64,000 nt of DNA from a bacterium HR33 (GCA_002923375.1 BEIJ01000001.1:1116001-1180000); one strand, 5' to 3'. Counted from the stretch's first letter, positions 1-9,099 are shown. Notes: generated from the sequence alone by a model not told the origin. Program-made: numbers and translations.

Positions 1-2
1 GT

Positions 3-833
3 CTCAGTTCCAGGTATCGGGTGAATGCGGTGAGCGTTCTTCCGGGCCAGCGCCTCTCGATCGGGGTCGCAGGGCCGGGAACCGGTTTTCGGCTGCGGGA
101 CTTGGAGGGCGCCACGGCTGTGCTGTCCGGAGGATCGTGGCAGTGGGTGGCGCCGGGGGCAAGCGGTCTCTATCGCCTGCTAGTCTCGAGGGAATCGCCG
201 CCGGATTCGATCGTACTGAACGTTTTCGTGCTGGTTCCCCGCAGCCGAATGAACGGCGAGTACCTGAACGGATACCGAATCGGACGCTATCCGCCGCCCT
301 GGGGGCGGGCGCCGGAGATTTACCAGCCTCCCGCCGGGTTCATCGAGGTCACTCCGGAAAACCAGGACACCCCGGTGAGTCCCCGGTTCCGATTGGGGCA
401 GTTTCTGTGCAAGCAGGCCGGGGGTTATCCCAAATACGTGGTGCTAGACGAGCGGCTCCTCTTCAAGCTGGAGGAGTTGTTGGATCGGGTGAATGCGGCG
501 GGGATTGCGGCGTCGAGTTTTCACGTGATGAGCGGCTATCGGACTCCCTATTACAATCACTCGATCGGAAACGGCCGATACAGCCGCCACGTTTGGGGAG
601 CGGCGGCGGACATCTTCATCGACGAGTCTCCGGCCGACGGTAACATGGACGACCTGAATGGAGACGGCGTGGTGGACCTCCGGGATGCGGATGTGCTTTA
701 TCGGATCTTCGATCAGGCCGCGGCCGATCCTTCTTACAGTTATCTGCTGGGCGGGCTCGGCAAGTACCGGGCGACTCGGACTCACGGGCCGTTCGTGCAC
801 GTGGATGTCCGCGGGTTCAAGGCCAGGTGGTAA
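3..833 (+). CDS. M15-family (D-Ala-D-Ala carboxypeptidase-like) peptidase, 5' partial
   Basis: The frame is open to the window edge, so the true start may lie upstream; the first possible start seen is GTG at 21. Numbering from that GTG, the C-terminal half has the M15 zinc site: SGYRTPYYNH, then H190 and D197 in SRHVWGAAADIF, and H260 in FVHVDVRG. The family hydrolyses peptidoglycan peptides or related D-amino acid bonds in the envelope. The N-terminal 100 residues are beta-rich and may be an Ig-like or carbohydrate-contacting region. An EF-hand/dockerin-like calcium loop (DLNGDGVVD, 211-219) is inserted between the zinc ligands, which is unusual. The export signal is not visible because the start is missing. 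The enzyme class is confident; the substrate is not known. Confidence 0.75.
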   Translation, partial: LSSRYRVNAVSVLPGQRLSIGVAGPGTGFRLRDLEGATAVLSGGSWQWVAPGASGLYRLLVSRESPPDSIVLNVFVLVPRSRMNGEYLNGYRIGRYPPPWGRAPEIYQPPAGFIEVTPENQDTPVSPRFRLGQFLCKQAGGYPKYVVLDERLLFKLEELLDRVNAAGIAASSFHVMSGYRTPYYNHSIGNGRYSRHVWGAAADIFIDESPADGNMDDLNGDGVVDLRDADVLYRIFDQAAADPSYSYLLGGLGKYRATRTHGPFVHVDVRGFKARW

Positions 834-1124
834 GAGGAGGTCGAGGCGCTGGAGTATGACTCGGTCACGGTCGAGATCGTGATCAACGGGGTGGCGTTCC
901 GCGGCGAGCGTGCGCTGCGCCAAGGCGTGGCGGTATGGGTGTACCCGTAGCGGGATGATGCGACGGCAGCGCCTTTCGTGCCAGAGCTGTGCCTGGGGCT
1001 ATTCGAGCCGATAGGAGTGGAGCGGGTCGTGTCGCTGAAGACCCGGGATTCACGAAGCGTTGCTGGAGCTTGCGCATTTCTGCGGACAGCGCCACACTAG
1101 CGAGAGCGACTCGAGAGGAAGACG

Positions 1125-1805
1125 ATGCGACCGGTGCCCCGGCGCCGCTACGAAGAGAAACTTGGCGAATCGAAGCCGGTACCAGAGACCGACCTGGCCG
1201 AGAGAACGCGGCGCGTAAGGCTTGCGTATTATGCAGCGGTCGGGGGCGTGATGGGGGCTTGGGTGGGAAGTTTCAAGTTCGGCCCTATAGGCTTCATGAT
1301 CGGTGGTGTCTTGGGGAGCGCGTTGGTCTACTACGGCACGTTGGCCTTGAGTGAGGGTGCGGGCGCGTTGATGGGGAAGATCTATCATCCTTCAGGTAAG
1401 TCCACGCCCCGGCGCCCGGAGTATTCGGACGCGCAGGCTCTGGTCCTGCGAGGACTGTTCCAGGAAGCGATCGACTGCTATCAGGGATACGCCGCCGAGT
1501 ATTCCAGCGACCCGGAGCCCTGCGCGGCGATCGCGCGCATTTACCGCGACCACCTCGGCCAGTACCAGGAGGCGGTGAGCTGGTTCCGCAGGGCGAGACT
1601 GGCCCAGGACGTCACCGCGGCCCAGGAGATTCTTTTCACCCGGGAAATCATCGAGACCTACATCTCCAAGCTAGGTGAGCCGCGGCGGGCGATACCGGAA
1701 CTGGCACGGCTGGCCGACCGTTTCGCCGGGACGCGGGAGGGGGAGTTGGCCAAACAGGAGCTGAAAAGGCTGCGCGAGCAGTTGCGCAATGCGCCGGAAG
1801 CGTGA
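1125..1805 (+). CDS. Membrane-anchored TPR protein
   Basis: This 226-residue protein starts at ATG behind AGAGGAAG. A charged N-terminus of about 30 residues precedes two closely spaced hydrophobic, glycine-rich segments (about 33-72) that look like a membrane hairpin. The C-terminal 130 residues are alpha-helical TPR-like repeats (ALVLRGLFQEAIDCYQGYAAEY and the repeat after it), ending in a Lys/Glu-rich helix. TPR domains hold protein partners, so a scaffold role at the inner membrane is likely. No catalytic motif is seen and the partner is unknown. The gene stands alone between the M15 peptidase and a decayed region. Confidence 0.7.
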   Translation: MRPVPRRRYEEKLGESKPVPETDLAERTRRVRLAYYAAVGGVMGAWVGSFKFGPIGFMIGGVLGSALVYYGTLALSEGAGALMGKIYHPSGKSTPRRPEYSDAQALVLRGLFQEAIDCYQGYAAEYSSDPEPCAAIARIYRDHLGQYQEAVSWFRRARLAQDVTAAQEILFTREIIETYISKLGEPRRAIPELARLADRFAGTREGELAKQELKRLREQLRNAPEA

Positions 1806-1816
1806 GAGGAGGCGCT

Positions 1817-1898
1817 CCACCAGCCCCGCCACCTCTATTGCAGCGTTCTGTGCCAATTCCGCCACGCGGTCGGATTGCACGATCCCGGGCGGGAGGGC
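1817..1898 (-). repeat. Stray 82-bp fragment duplicated from dnaE2
   Basis: This stretch matches 2639-2720 inside dnaE2 with about 80% identity by eye, in the same orientation as dnaE2. In that frame it still reads SDRVAELAQNAAIEVAGLV against SDRLAELEHNAEVEVAGLV in the intact polymerase. It ends exactly where PIN-domain coding begins, so the duplication seems to have replaced the 5' end of the PIN gene. Confidence 0.75.
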
Positions 1899-2310
1899 AC
1901 GCCGAAAGCAGCGCAGTGCTGGCCTGGCTGTTGGGAGAGCCTTCGGAAGCCGAGGTGCGGCGGGCCCTGGAGGGCGCCGAGCGCGTGGTTACCTCGAAGC
2001 TCACCGGGCTGGAGTGTGCGGGGCGCTGGCCGGCGCGGTGGCATCAGGCCGCTTAGATGAGGCGGGGCAGCTGGCCGCGCTCAAGCTGCTGGACCTGGCT
2101 GCCGCATCATGGGTCCTGCTGCCGCTGACAGATCGCGTGCTGCACCGCGCACGAGAGCGGTTTCCCCAAGAGCCCGTCAGGACTCTGGATGCATTGCACC
2201 TAGCCACGGCGGCGCTTACATCGCAAGCCTATCGCGATCTCGCGGTGCTTTCTCTGGATGATAGAATCCGCGCCAACGCCCGGGCCTTGGGCTTGGGCGT
2301 AGTACCGTAG
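1899..2310 (+). pseudogene. VapC-like PIN-domain toxin, 5'-truncated and frameshifted
   Basis: Two frames together make a PIN domain. One reads ESSAVLAWLLGEPSEAEVRR through VTSKLTGLE. After a one-base shift near 2025 the other reads on through VLLPLTDRVL, PVRTLDALHLATA and LSLDDRIRANARALGLGVVP. PIN proteins are Mg-dependent RNases, usually toxins of VapBC pairs. The start codon and the first residues, which hold the first catalytic Asp, are missing: the coding sequence runs directly out of the dnaE2-like fragment upstream. No VapB antitoxin is visible. This is a dead toxin gene. Confidence 0.75.
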
Positions 2311-2318
2311 GCGTTGGG

Positions 2319-5300
2319 TCAACTCCAACTTCTGGCATCCGGCGCATGCCGGCGCAGGCTCTTCAGGAAAGCCGTAGGCTCACGGGAGGAACGATCCGAC
2401 TCGGTAACCTTGCAGTGACGCCGCCCGGTGCGTAGCGCCCGCACCTCCTCGGCGATCAGGTTGAGCGCGCCGTCGTCCTTGGCGAGCTTTCCCCGGACCC
2501 ACAGGAACGGCTCCCCTCGAATCGCCACCCGATCCCGCTCGTAGATATCCGGCCGCACGATGACGTTGATCATTCCCGCTTCGTCTTCCAGCAACACGAA
2601 GACGAACCCCTTGGCCGTGGCGGGACGCTGGCGGGCTACCACCAGGCCGGCCACTTCTACCTCCGCGTTGTGCTCCAATTCCGCCAGGCGGTCGGATCGC
2701 ACGATCGCGGGCGGGAGCGCGTCTCGCACCAAGAGGAAGGGATGCCCGCTCGCTCCGAACCCCAGCATCTCGTACTCGGCGATCAACCGCTCGTCCGCTT
2801 CCACGCCGCCAAAGGGCAGGTTCTCGTAGGGATGATCTAGGGGGAGCTCTAGTTGGCTGCGAACTCTCGCGGGGTTGCGGCGCTCGTGCTTGGGCGGCAA
2901 CCAGAGCCCCACCTGCCACAAAAGCTCGCGGCGGGTGAGTCCGAAACAGTCGCAACCGCCCACCCAGACCAAATTCTCGATCGCGGTGCGGGAAAGCTGG
3001 GGCGGAGCGCGGCGCACCAGATCGCCCAGACTGGCGAAGGGGCCGTTCTTCTTGCGCTCTTCAACCAACTCTGCGGCTGCTTCCTCGCTCCAGTCGCGAA
3101 CCAACGACAATCCCACGCGGACCGCGCCGGACACAGCGGCAACCGGCGCCTGGTGGGAAACCGCCGCCGTGAGATCGCCGCAGCCGGTTTGCCATTCCCC
3201 ACTTGCGATCCCGCTCTCCCCGTATTCTACCGTGCAATACACATCGCTCAGGTTCACATCCGGCAGGCGGATCTCGATCCCGTGCCGCGCCGCGTCGCGA
3301 CACAAAGCGTCCAGCGAGTAGAAACCCATGGGCTGGTTGTTGAACAGCGCGGTGTAGTACTCCACCGGGTAGTAGTGCCTGAGCCACGCCGACTGGTAGG
3401 CCAGAAGCCCGAACGCCGCGGCGTGGGACTTGGGAAATCCGAACTCGGAAAAGGCTACGATTTGCTCGAACACCCGCTTCGCCACGTGCTCCGGAACGCC
3501 GCGCTCCGCCGCTCCCCGGCGGAACTCTTCCCAGAAACCTTCGATCAGTTCCCGGGAGCGGCGCCGGCTCATCGCGCGGCGCAGCGCTTCCGCCTGCCCC
3601 GCGGTGAAGCCCGCGAGCGCTTGGCAGACCTGAAGCACCTGGTCCTGATAAAGGATCACGCCCAGGGTTTCTTCTAAAGCGTCTTCTAAAAGGGGATGAT
3701 CGAGCGGCGGCTGGTAGCGCTCGCCTCTCTGTTCTGCCAGACGCTTGGCCTCGCGGCGCCGGACATAGGGGTTCACCGCGCCTCCCACTATGGGGCCGGG
3801 CCGCACGATCGCAACCTCCACTGCGAGGTCTTCCAGATTGCGGGGCCGGGTTCTGCGGATCATCTGGATCTGGGCCCGGCTTTCGATCTGAAAGAGGCCC
3901 ACGGTGTCGCCGGCGCAGATCTGGTCGTAAACCGCCTGGTCATTGAAGTCGATCCGCGAGAGATCGGGCGGCTTGCCCTGGCGCGCGGCGATCAGCTCGA
4001 CGCACTCCTCCACCAAAGAGAGCATCCCCAGCGCCAGAAAATCGATCTTGATGAACCGCGCGTCGTCGCAGGAGTCTTTGTCCCACTGGCAGATCACGCG
4101 GTCCGGCATGGCGGAGCGCTCCAGCGGCACCAGCTCCACCAGCGGGCGGCTGGAGATGATCATCCCGCCCACGTGCTGGGAGATGTGGCGCGGCAGGCCG
4201 GCGATCTCTTCCGCCAGGTCGCACAGCTCGCGCCACAAAGGCGCGTTCACTCGGCTCGCGTAACCGGGCAGGGTGCGGAGTTCCTCGCGCAACTCTTCCG
4301 CGGAGTAGCGGGAAGCGAGCTTGGCCACCTGCTCGATCTCTCCGGGCGGAAGATCGAGGGCCTTGCCCACCTCGCGCACCGCGGAACGCAGCCGATAGGT
4401 GGGAAACGAGCACACTAGTCCCGCATGCTCGGCGCCGTAGCGGCGATACACCCGGCGGATGAGTTCTTCTCTGATCTCGCGGGGAAAATCGAGATCGATG
4501 TCCGGCACCGAGGCCAGGGTCTCGTTCAGGAAGCGTCCCAAGAACAGCCGGTTGGCTACCGGATCGATGTGAGAGAGACCCAAGAGGTAACAGACGATGG
4601 AGGATACGGACGATCCCCGGCCGCGTCCCGGCAGGAGGTTGGCCGCAAGGCGTCTGGTGCCGCGGCGCACGTCGGCTGCGACCTCGCGCGCCAACTCGAA
4701 GAGATCGTGATACACCAGGAAAAAGCCGCACAGCTTGTGGTGCTCTATCAGCCGCAACTCCTCGGCGAGCCGGCGTTCGGCTTCTTCGCGGTGGGGCGAG
4801 TCGGGAGGATAGAGTTCTTCCAATCTGATGCGGCAGAGCTCGTTCAGGGCTTGCGGTGCGCTGAGCTGATCGGAGCCGCTGAAGTCGGGGAAAGTGTAGC
4901 CCAGATCCTCGGTGAGGTCGAACGCCGCGCAGCGATCGGCGATGAGTTTGGTGTTGGCGATCGCATCGGGCCGGTCGCGGAAGAGCCGTGCCGCCTCTTC
5001 CGGAGGTCTGAGATAGAATTCGCTGTTGGGGCGGCGCACCGAGTGGGATTCATCCAGCGTGGTGCGGTGCCGGATCGCCACCAGGACGTCCTGGAGGCGG
5101 TGCCGCTCGCGGCGGTGATAATGGACGTCGGTAGTAGCTACCACGGGGAGGCCCACGCTGTCGGCCAGGTCGCACAGCGCGCGGGTGAGATCCCGGTCCC
5201 CGCGCACCAAATTGCGCTGGATTTCCACGAAGAAGCGGTTCTTGCCGAAGATCGCAGCACAGCGTTCGGCGAACCGCCGGGCGGCGTTGGGTCCCTGTTC

Positions 5301-5702
5301 CAGCAGGATGCGGGGGAGGAGGCCCTGGCGGCAGCCGGAAAGGATGATCAGTCCTTCGTGGCGCTGTTCCAGGGATGTGAAGTCGAGCCGCGGGTCTCGC
5401 CGATCTTCCCGGCCCAAGTGCGCTTCGGTGATGAGGCGGCAGAGGTTGCCGTATCCTGCGGGAGTTTCCGCGAGGAGGGTTACGTGCGAGCCATCGAGGA
5501 GTGTGACTTCGGCTCCGGTGATCGCTTGGATTCCCATCTGTTTGGCGGCTTGGGCGAAGGCCATGGATCCGTAGAGGCCGTTGTGGTCGGTGAGGGCGAG
5601 GGCGGAGTAGCCGAGGTTCGCCGCCTCGAGGATCAGGTGCTCGGGGAGCGAGGCGCCGTCTAAAAAGGAATATGCGGAGTGGCAGTGAAGCTCGACGTAC
5701 AT
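2319..5702 (-). CDS. dnaE2: Error-prone DNA polymerase III alpha-type subunit DnaE2 (ImuC)
   Basis: This 1127-residue C-family polymerase has the family's usual length. The N-terminal PHP domain starts with ELHCHSAYSFLDG (H6, H8) and LTDHNGLYG. The polymerase active site is PDIDLDF (D401, D403, D405), with GRGRGSSVSS ahead of it and an OB-fold region near the C-terminus. DnaE2 performs mutagenic translesion synthesis with ImuB after DNA damage. It is the last gene of imuB - DUF6504 - dnaE2 and follows DUF6504 by 40 bp, so it is probably transcribed from the imuB promoter. A piece of its 3' region is duplicated just downstream (1817-1898). Confidence 0.97.
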   Translation of the reverse strand: MYVELHCHSAYSFLDGASLPEHLILEAANLGYSALALTDHNGLYGSMAFAQAAKQMGIQAITGAEVTLLDGSHVTLLAETPAGYGNLCRLITEAHLGREDRRDPRLDFTSLEQRHEGLIILSGCRQGLLPRILLEQGPNAARRFAERCAAIFGKNRFFVEIQRNLVRGDRDLTRALCDLADSVGLPVVATTDVHYHRRERHRLQDVLVAIRHRTTLDESHSVRRPNSEFYLRPPEEAARLFRDRPDAIANTKLIADRCAAFDLTEDLGYTFPDFSGSDQLSAPQALNELCRIRLEELYPPDSPHREEAERRLAEELRLIEHHKLCGFFLVYHDLFELAREVAADVRRGTRRLAANLLPGRGRGSSVSSIVCYLLGLSHIDPVANRLFLGRFLNETLASVPDIDLDFPREIREELIRRVYRRYGAEHAGLVCSFPTYRLRSAVREVGKALDLPPGEIEQVAKLASRYSAEELREELRTLPGYASRVNAPLWRELCDLAEEIAGLPRHISQHVGGMIISSRPLVELVPLERSAMPDRVICQWDKDSCDDARFIKIDFLALGMLSLVEECVELIAARQGKPPDLSRIDFNDQAVYDQICAGDTVGLFQIESRAQIQMIRRTRPRNLEDLAVEVAIVRPGPIVGGAVNPYVRRREAKRLAEQRGERYQPPLDHPLLEDALEETLGVILYQDQVLQVCQALAGFTAGQAEALRRAMSRRRSRELIEGFWEEFRRGAAERGVPEHVAKRVFEQIVAFSEFGFPKSHAAAFGLLAYQSAWLRHYYPVEYYTALFNNQPMGFYSLDALCRDAARHGIEIRLPDVNLSDVYCTVEYGESGIASGEWQTGCGDLTAAVSHQAPVAAVSGAVRVGLSLVRDWSEEAAAELVEERKKNGPFASLGDLVRRAPPQLSRTAIENLVWVGGCDCFGLTRRELLWQVGLWLPPKHERRNPARVRSQLELPLDHPYENLPFGGVEADERLIAEYEMLGFGASGHPFLLVRDALPPAIVRSDRLAELEHNAEVEVAGLVVARQRPATAKGFVFVLLEDEAGMINVIVRPDIYERDRVAIRGEPFLWVRGKLAKDDGALNLIAEEVRALRTGRRHCKVTESDRSSREPTAFLKSLRRHAPDARSWS

Positions 5703-5742
5703 GGCGTTCAGGGGTTTCGTGTCGCTTGGAGGTTCATGGCGG

Positions 5743-6120
5743 TCAGGGTTGCTGCGCGAACCACTGGCCGGTTGCCAGGTCGCGATACAGCAGTGTGCGT
5801 TTTCCCCCTTCCAGCACCGCTTCCACGTAGAGGCGGGCGACCGGTTTTCTCCACCACTCGTCGTCCACGCGCCAGATTTCGATTATCGCTTCCAGCGGTT
5901 TCCATTCTTCGTAGTTCGGTGTTGTGATTTCGAGTCCGGCGGTTTTAGTGCGGGCGGTGCCGTCCCGGCGGATCGGGCCGGTGCGCGGGCGTATGTTCCC
6001 GGCGGTGGTTGCTGCTAGGGCCGGACTGTCGGGGATGTTGTGGCCGGCGGGATGGGGCGATCGAGGGATAGGGAATCGCACCGCGGCCGGCAGGCCCTCG
6101 GTGTCGGTCCTCACCTCCAC
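5743..6120 (-). CDS. DUF6504-type small protein of the imuB operon
   Basis: About 125 residues, starting at GTG (MEVRTDTEGLPAAVRFPI) 14 bp after the imuB stop. The C-terminal part carries the family signature: IIEIWRVDDEWWRKPVARLY, then VLEGGKRTLLYRDLATGQWF. Such proteins sit next to imuB in many GC-rich bacteria. Their biochemical role is unsettled; position suggests an accessory of the ImuB/DnaE2 mutasome. The middle section (about 20-65) is low-complexity and rich in Pro, Arg and Thr. An alternative GTG lies two codons downstream. Confidence 0.75.
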   Translation of the reverse strand: MEVRTDTEGLPAAVRFPIPRSPHPAGHNIPDSPALAATTAGNIRPRTGPIRRDGTARTKTAGLEITTPNYEEWKPLEAIIEIWRVDDEWWRKPVARLYVEAVLEGGKRTLLYRDLATGQWFAQQP

Positions 6121-6134
6121 CGGTTGCGGCAGGT

Positions 6135-7397
6135 TCAGGGCTCGTAGTCGATCAACGCGTAGCGGCGCTCTGGGATGCGCGACCATGGTTGAATTTCCAC
6201 CACGTGGTAGAGGGCGTTGCGTTTGAGCCGGGTTTTGATCTCCGCCGCTGCGGCGCGGAGGGCGCGGCGGCGCCCGGCGCGGGCTGCGGCTTGGGCGTCC
6301 CGGGCGAAGAGTTGGAGTTCCACGGTGCCGGGGGCGAAGGAGGTGAACTCTATGGTCAGCCGTTCGACCGCTCCGTTGGGCGGTGCCTGTTCCAGGCGGG
6401 TCTTGAACGGTGCTGCGATTCGGTCTCGGTCCGCCGAGGGGTCTTTGAGCGTGATCTCCAGCATCCAGGATCCGCCCGATTCCAGTTCGGCGCGGGCGCG
6501 TACCGTGTGGACTCGCACGCCGGTGCGGCGCGGGGACTTCAGGGCTCGCTCTATGAGTTGTTCCAGGGCGCGGGCTAGGAGCGTGCGGTCGGCGACCGGT
6601 GAGGGGAAGTCCATTGCCGCGGTGATCGGTTCGGGGAGTTGGCGGCCGATCACGGGTTCGATGAGTCTTCCAGATGCGAGTCGCCACAGCCGGCGGCCGA
6701 TGCTGCCGAATTGCGAGGTCACTGCGGCTTCCGGCAGCGCTGCGAGGTCGCCCAGAGTTTTCAAGCCCAGGCGGTAGAGGCGGCTTTGGGTGTCGGGGTC
6801 GAGGGGCAGCAGGGCGATCGGTTGCGCTGCGAGGAAGCGCTGTTGTTCGGTCTGGTTCAGGATGACGAACTCGCCGGGTTTGGAGCGGGTGGCGGCGACC
6901 CAGGCGGCGAACTTGCCGAAGGCCCATCCCAGGCGTGCGGTTGCTGCGGGGGTGGTGTTTCGAGCAGTGCAGGTGGCGCCCTCGATCGCCCATTGATCTA
7001 TGGCCTTTGCGATTGCAGCGATCACCCGTTCCGGCGGGCCGTAGAGTCGTTCCAGACCTTCTACGCCCGCGAAGGCGCGGCCCGGTTCGGAGTCGGGTTC
7101 GATCACCGGTGTGACCTGGTAGAGCCGGTGCAGGAGTGCGGCGAAGCGTTCGTCGTACCAGACCGGGTCGGGTTCGATGAGTGTGAGTGTGGGGCAGAGG
7201 CCGATGGCCTGGCTTACGGTGGTGCCCGGTTTAACGCCCTGGTGGCGGGCGAGGGGGGATACTTGCCAGATCTGTTTGGTGTTGTGGGGGTCGAGCAGTG
7301 CTGTAGGTTTGGACGAAAGGTCGGGGCGGCGCACCTCTTCGCAGCGGAGCGGGAAGAGTGGGATCCAGACGCAGCAGGCCAGGTGGCTTTGGAGCAT
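6135..7397 (-). CDS. imuB: ImuB, catalytically dead Y-family polymerase homologue
   Basis: The preferred start is ATG at 7397 (MLQSHLACCVWIPLFPL), giving 420 residues; the frame is open 32 codons further upstream but that part lacks family character. The Y-family palm, fingers and thumb are recognisable (GVEGLERLYGPPERVI, then LLPLDPDTQSRLYRLGLKTLGDLAALP). ImuB proteins lack the catalytic acidic residues and act as the hub linking DnaE2 to the beta clamp. It is first in the operon with DUF6504 and dnaE2. No imuA/recA-like gene is next to it. A 17-bp repeat motif (7424-7440) lies 26 bp upstream and may be the damage-response operator. Confidence 0.93.
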   Translation of the reverse strand: MLQSHLACCVWIPLFPLRCEEVRRPDLSSKPTALLDPHNTKQIWQVSPLARHQGVKPGTTVSQAIGLCPTLTLIEPDPVWYDERFAALLHRLYQVTPVIEPDSEPGRAFAGVEGLERLYGPPERVIAAIAKAIDQWAIEGATCTARNTTPAATARLGWAFGKFAAWVAATRSKPGEFVILNQTEQQRFLAAQPIALLPLDPDTQSRLYRLGLKTLGDLAALPEAAVTSQFGSIGRRLWRLASGRLIEPVIGRQLPEPITAAMDFPSPVADRTLLARALEQLIERALKSPRRTGVRVHTVRARAELESGGSWMLEITLKDPSADRDRIAAPFKTRLEQAPPNGAVERLTIEFTSFAPGTVELQLFARDAQAAARAGRRRALRAAAAEIKTRLKRNALYHVVEIQPWSRIPERRYALIDYEP

Positions 7398-7423
7398 AGT
7401 GGTTTTCGGGTTTTCCGGTGGAA

Positions 7424-7440
7424 CCCGAATATATCCCGAA
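7424..7440 (-). promoter_or_regulatory. Candidate operator upstream of imuB
   Basis: CCCGAATATATCCCGAA is a direct repeat of CCCGAA at 11-bp spacing, one helical turn. The same pattern with one base different occurs just upstream of the radical SAM gene at 14102-14118. Since imuB/dnaE2 are classic damage-induced genes, an SOS-like or other damage regulator is the likeliest reader. No LexA consensus known to me fits it. Confidence 0.45.
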
Positions 7441-7712
7441 AGATGGGGTGGTGCAAGGGTAGGGTGATGTAGACGTAAGTTGTTGTATCTCAACCTATTA
7501 TGGTGCTCCCCAGCAGCCCGCAGGATCTACAGAACCTGCGGGCCCTACGTCCTCGGTGCTACCCTGAGCGCGTTTATGGATCTGATGAAGTATCATGCAT
7601 TGCACCGGTTGCCTTTCACCCTCTGTCTCCATCATCTTGCTTAACCGTGGCAGATCGTGGCGTACACCAGCTGGGCTGCAAATCGAAGGAAGGGGCCAGT
7701 TGCCATCCGGCA

Positions 7713-8318
7713 ATGAGCCCAAGGCGAGCCTGCGCCTTTGCGCTCTTAGTGGTAGCGGCGTGCACGGCGTACACCCCGGACTCGTTGGAGCCGGCGCCGG
7801 CACCGCTGCCGTCGCGACTCCTGCCGCTGCACGTCGGGCCGGGAGAGGCGCAGCTAGTGCACTTCGAGGGTGTAGCCCCTCTCGCCATCCACACCGATTT
7901 CGCCACGGTGTTCAGGCGCGACCTCGAGGCCAACGTCTTCATGCCCGACGAGAGGCGGTGGGGCTACGCCGAGTTTCACCTCACGTTTGACGACGACCGA
8001 ATCACCGGTCTCGGGATTGTCCTTGGCGGGCTCAATGCAGTGACTCTCTTTGTACCGGCGCTCCTGGGCGCTCCGGTGACAGTCCGGGAACGTACGCTCC
8101 AGGCGGAAATCGTCCTTTACAACGCACGGCGGGTGAGCGTCGCCAAGTACGTGATCACAGGCCGGCATACCTACACGGTTTCGGCGTACAAACGGCAGGC
8201 GTCCCGGCGGGCCGGTATCGAGGCGGCTAAGACGATTATGGAACAGTTTCGAGCCCAGCTGGCGCCCCATGCGGCGGCCCTCAACGCGAGGCTCCGCGAG
8301 ACCGGGCCGGTGTCCTGA
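7713..8318 (+). CDS. Lipoprotein of unknown function
   Basis: The start is taken as ATG 7713 because it gives a lipoprotein signal (MSPRRACAFALLVVAAC, lipidated C17); the open frame upstream to 7500 has no signal character. The mature 185 residues are mixed alpha/beta: AIHTDFATVFRRDLEANVF, then LHLTFDDDRITG-type strands, a short hydrophobic stretch (LGGLNAVTLFVPALLGAP) and a helical C-terminus. I do not recognise a family. It is probably anchored in the periplasmic leaflet of the outer or inner membrane. It is transcribed divergently from imuB and lies 164 bp before a beta-barrel gene. Confidence 0.65.
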   Translation: MSPRRACAFALLVVAACTAYTPDSLEPAPAPLPSRLLPLHVGPGEAQLVHFEGVAPLAIHTDFATVFRRDLEANVFMPDERRWGYAEFHLTFDDDRITGLGIVLGGLNAVTLFVPALLGAPVTVRERTLQAEIVLYNARRVSVAKYVITGRHTYTVSAYKRQASRRAGIEAAKTIMEQFRAQLAPHAAALNARLRETGPVS

Positions 8319-8482
8319 CGGATGGGGCCCGCCTAATATCCAGTTGGCCAAATACCCGAAACCGCGCGAGCCGAGATCGTTCTCCCGGTGGTATGGCGGC
8401 AGCAGACGGCGGTAGGTGCGCTCGCTGTACGTTGAACCGCCTTTTAAATTTCCGTCTCGTACAACCCAACAGGAGGAACGCC

Positions 8483-9061
8483 ATGTTGCGCGTCGTGTGT
8501 GGTGCGGCAGCCGCGGCATTGGCGTTCGCGGCTGCCCCGTTAGCTGGACAGGATCGGCTAGCCCTTGAGGTGTCGGGGTACGCCGGGAGACAGTCTCCCA
8601 AAATCACCCTATATGCGGGAAGCTCTCCCCAGTACCAAAAGAGCTGGAGCTTCGGGTTTGGCGGAGCGCTGCTACTGAATCCCAATGTAGCTTTTCGGGG
8701 GGAGTTGGCTTTCACCAGAAACGGGGTATCGGCGCCCGCGATAGGGTCTAAGGACTTCAGCCGGATGTTTAGCGCCGCCGCTGTGGAGGTTCGCTTCCCG
8801 GTTCGCGATCTGGTGACGCCTTATGCCTTCGCGGGGGTCGGTGCGGTGCGCGTAGCGGAATCGGGTAGTGATTCGCGCCACATCGTGACTCCCGCGGCGT
8901 GGTATGGAGGGGGAGTGGCGATAAGCGCACCGGGTGCGCCGGTTGCCCTGTTCGGGCAGCTCTCGGGATGGTCTTACCAGATGTACGGCTGGCCGGGAAT
9001 CATCGGTACTCAGCGGGACCTGATCTATAGCGCGGGACTGAGATACCGGCTGCCTCTCTGA
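8483..9061 (+). CDS. Outer-membrane beta-barrel protein
   Basis: AGGAGGAACGCC precedes ATG 8483. The 192-residue product begins with a clear Sec signal peptide (MLRVVCGAAAAALAFAAAPLAGQ). The rest is alternating hydrophobic and polar beta strands with aromatic girdles (WSFGFGGALLL, TPYAFAGVGAVRVA) and ends in a strand with a C-terminal aromatic-type pattern, LIYSAGLRYRLPL, typical of small 8-stranded OmpA/OmpW-like barrels. The cargo or ligand is unknown. A strong hairpin follows the gene at 9100-9135. Confidence 0.75.
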   Translation: MLRVVCGAAAAALAFAAAPLAGQDRLALEVSGYAGRQSPKITLYAGSSPQYQKSWSFGFGGALLLNPNVAFRGELAFTRNGVSAPAIGSKDFSRMFSAAAVEVRFPVRDLVTPYAFAGVGAVRVAESGSDSRHIVTPAAWYGGGVAISAPGAPVALFGQLSGWSYQMYGWPGIIGTQRDLIYSAGLRYRLPL

Positions 9062-9099
9062 TCGGCGAGCGCCGTAGCAGCGGCTGCCGGACCGGGAAT

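Noticed and set aside
834-950. In-frame continuation of the M15 gene after its TAA, reading EEVEALEYDSVTVEIVINGV
   Set aside because: The stop codon is clear and the extra 38 codons have no start or recognised domain; it could be a remnant or chance. The 291-bp gap 834-1124 is left without a gene.
4425-5663. 412-codon open frame on the plus strand opposite dnaE2
   Set aside because: Antisense to a fully conserved polymerase gene; long antisense frames are common at this GC content and this one has no domain.
5743-6993. 416-codon minus frame covering DUF6504 and much of imuB
   Set aside because: Only the last 125 codons are protein-like; the rest is the imuB gene read out of frame and rich in Arg and Pro.
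7500-7712. N-terminal extension of the lipoprotein at 7713
   Set aside because: No ribosome site or signal fits; starting at 7713 gives a proper lipobox.
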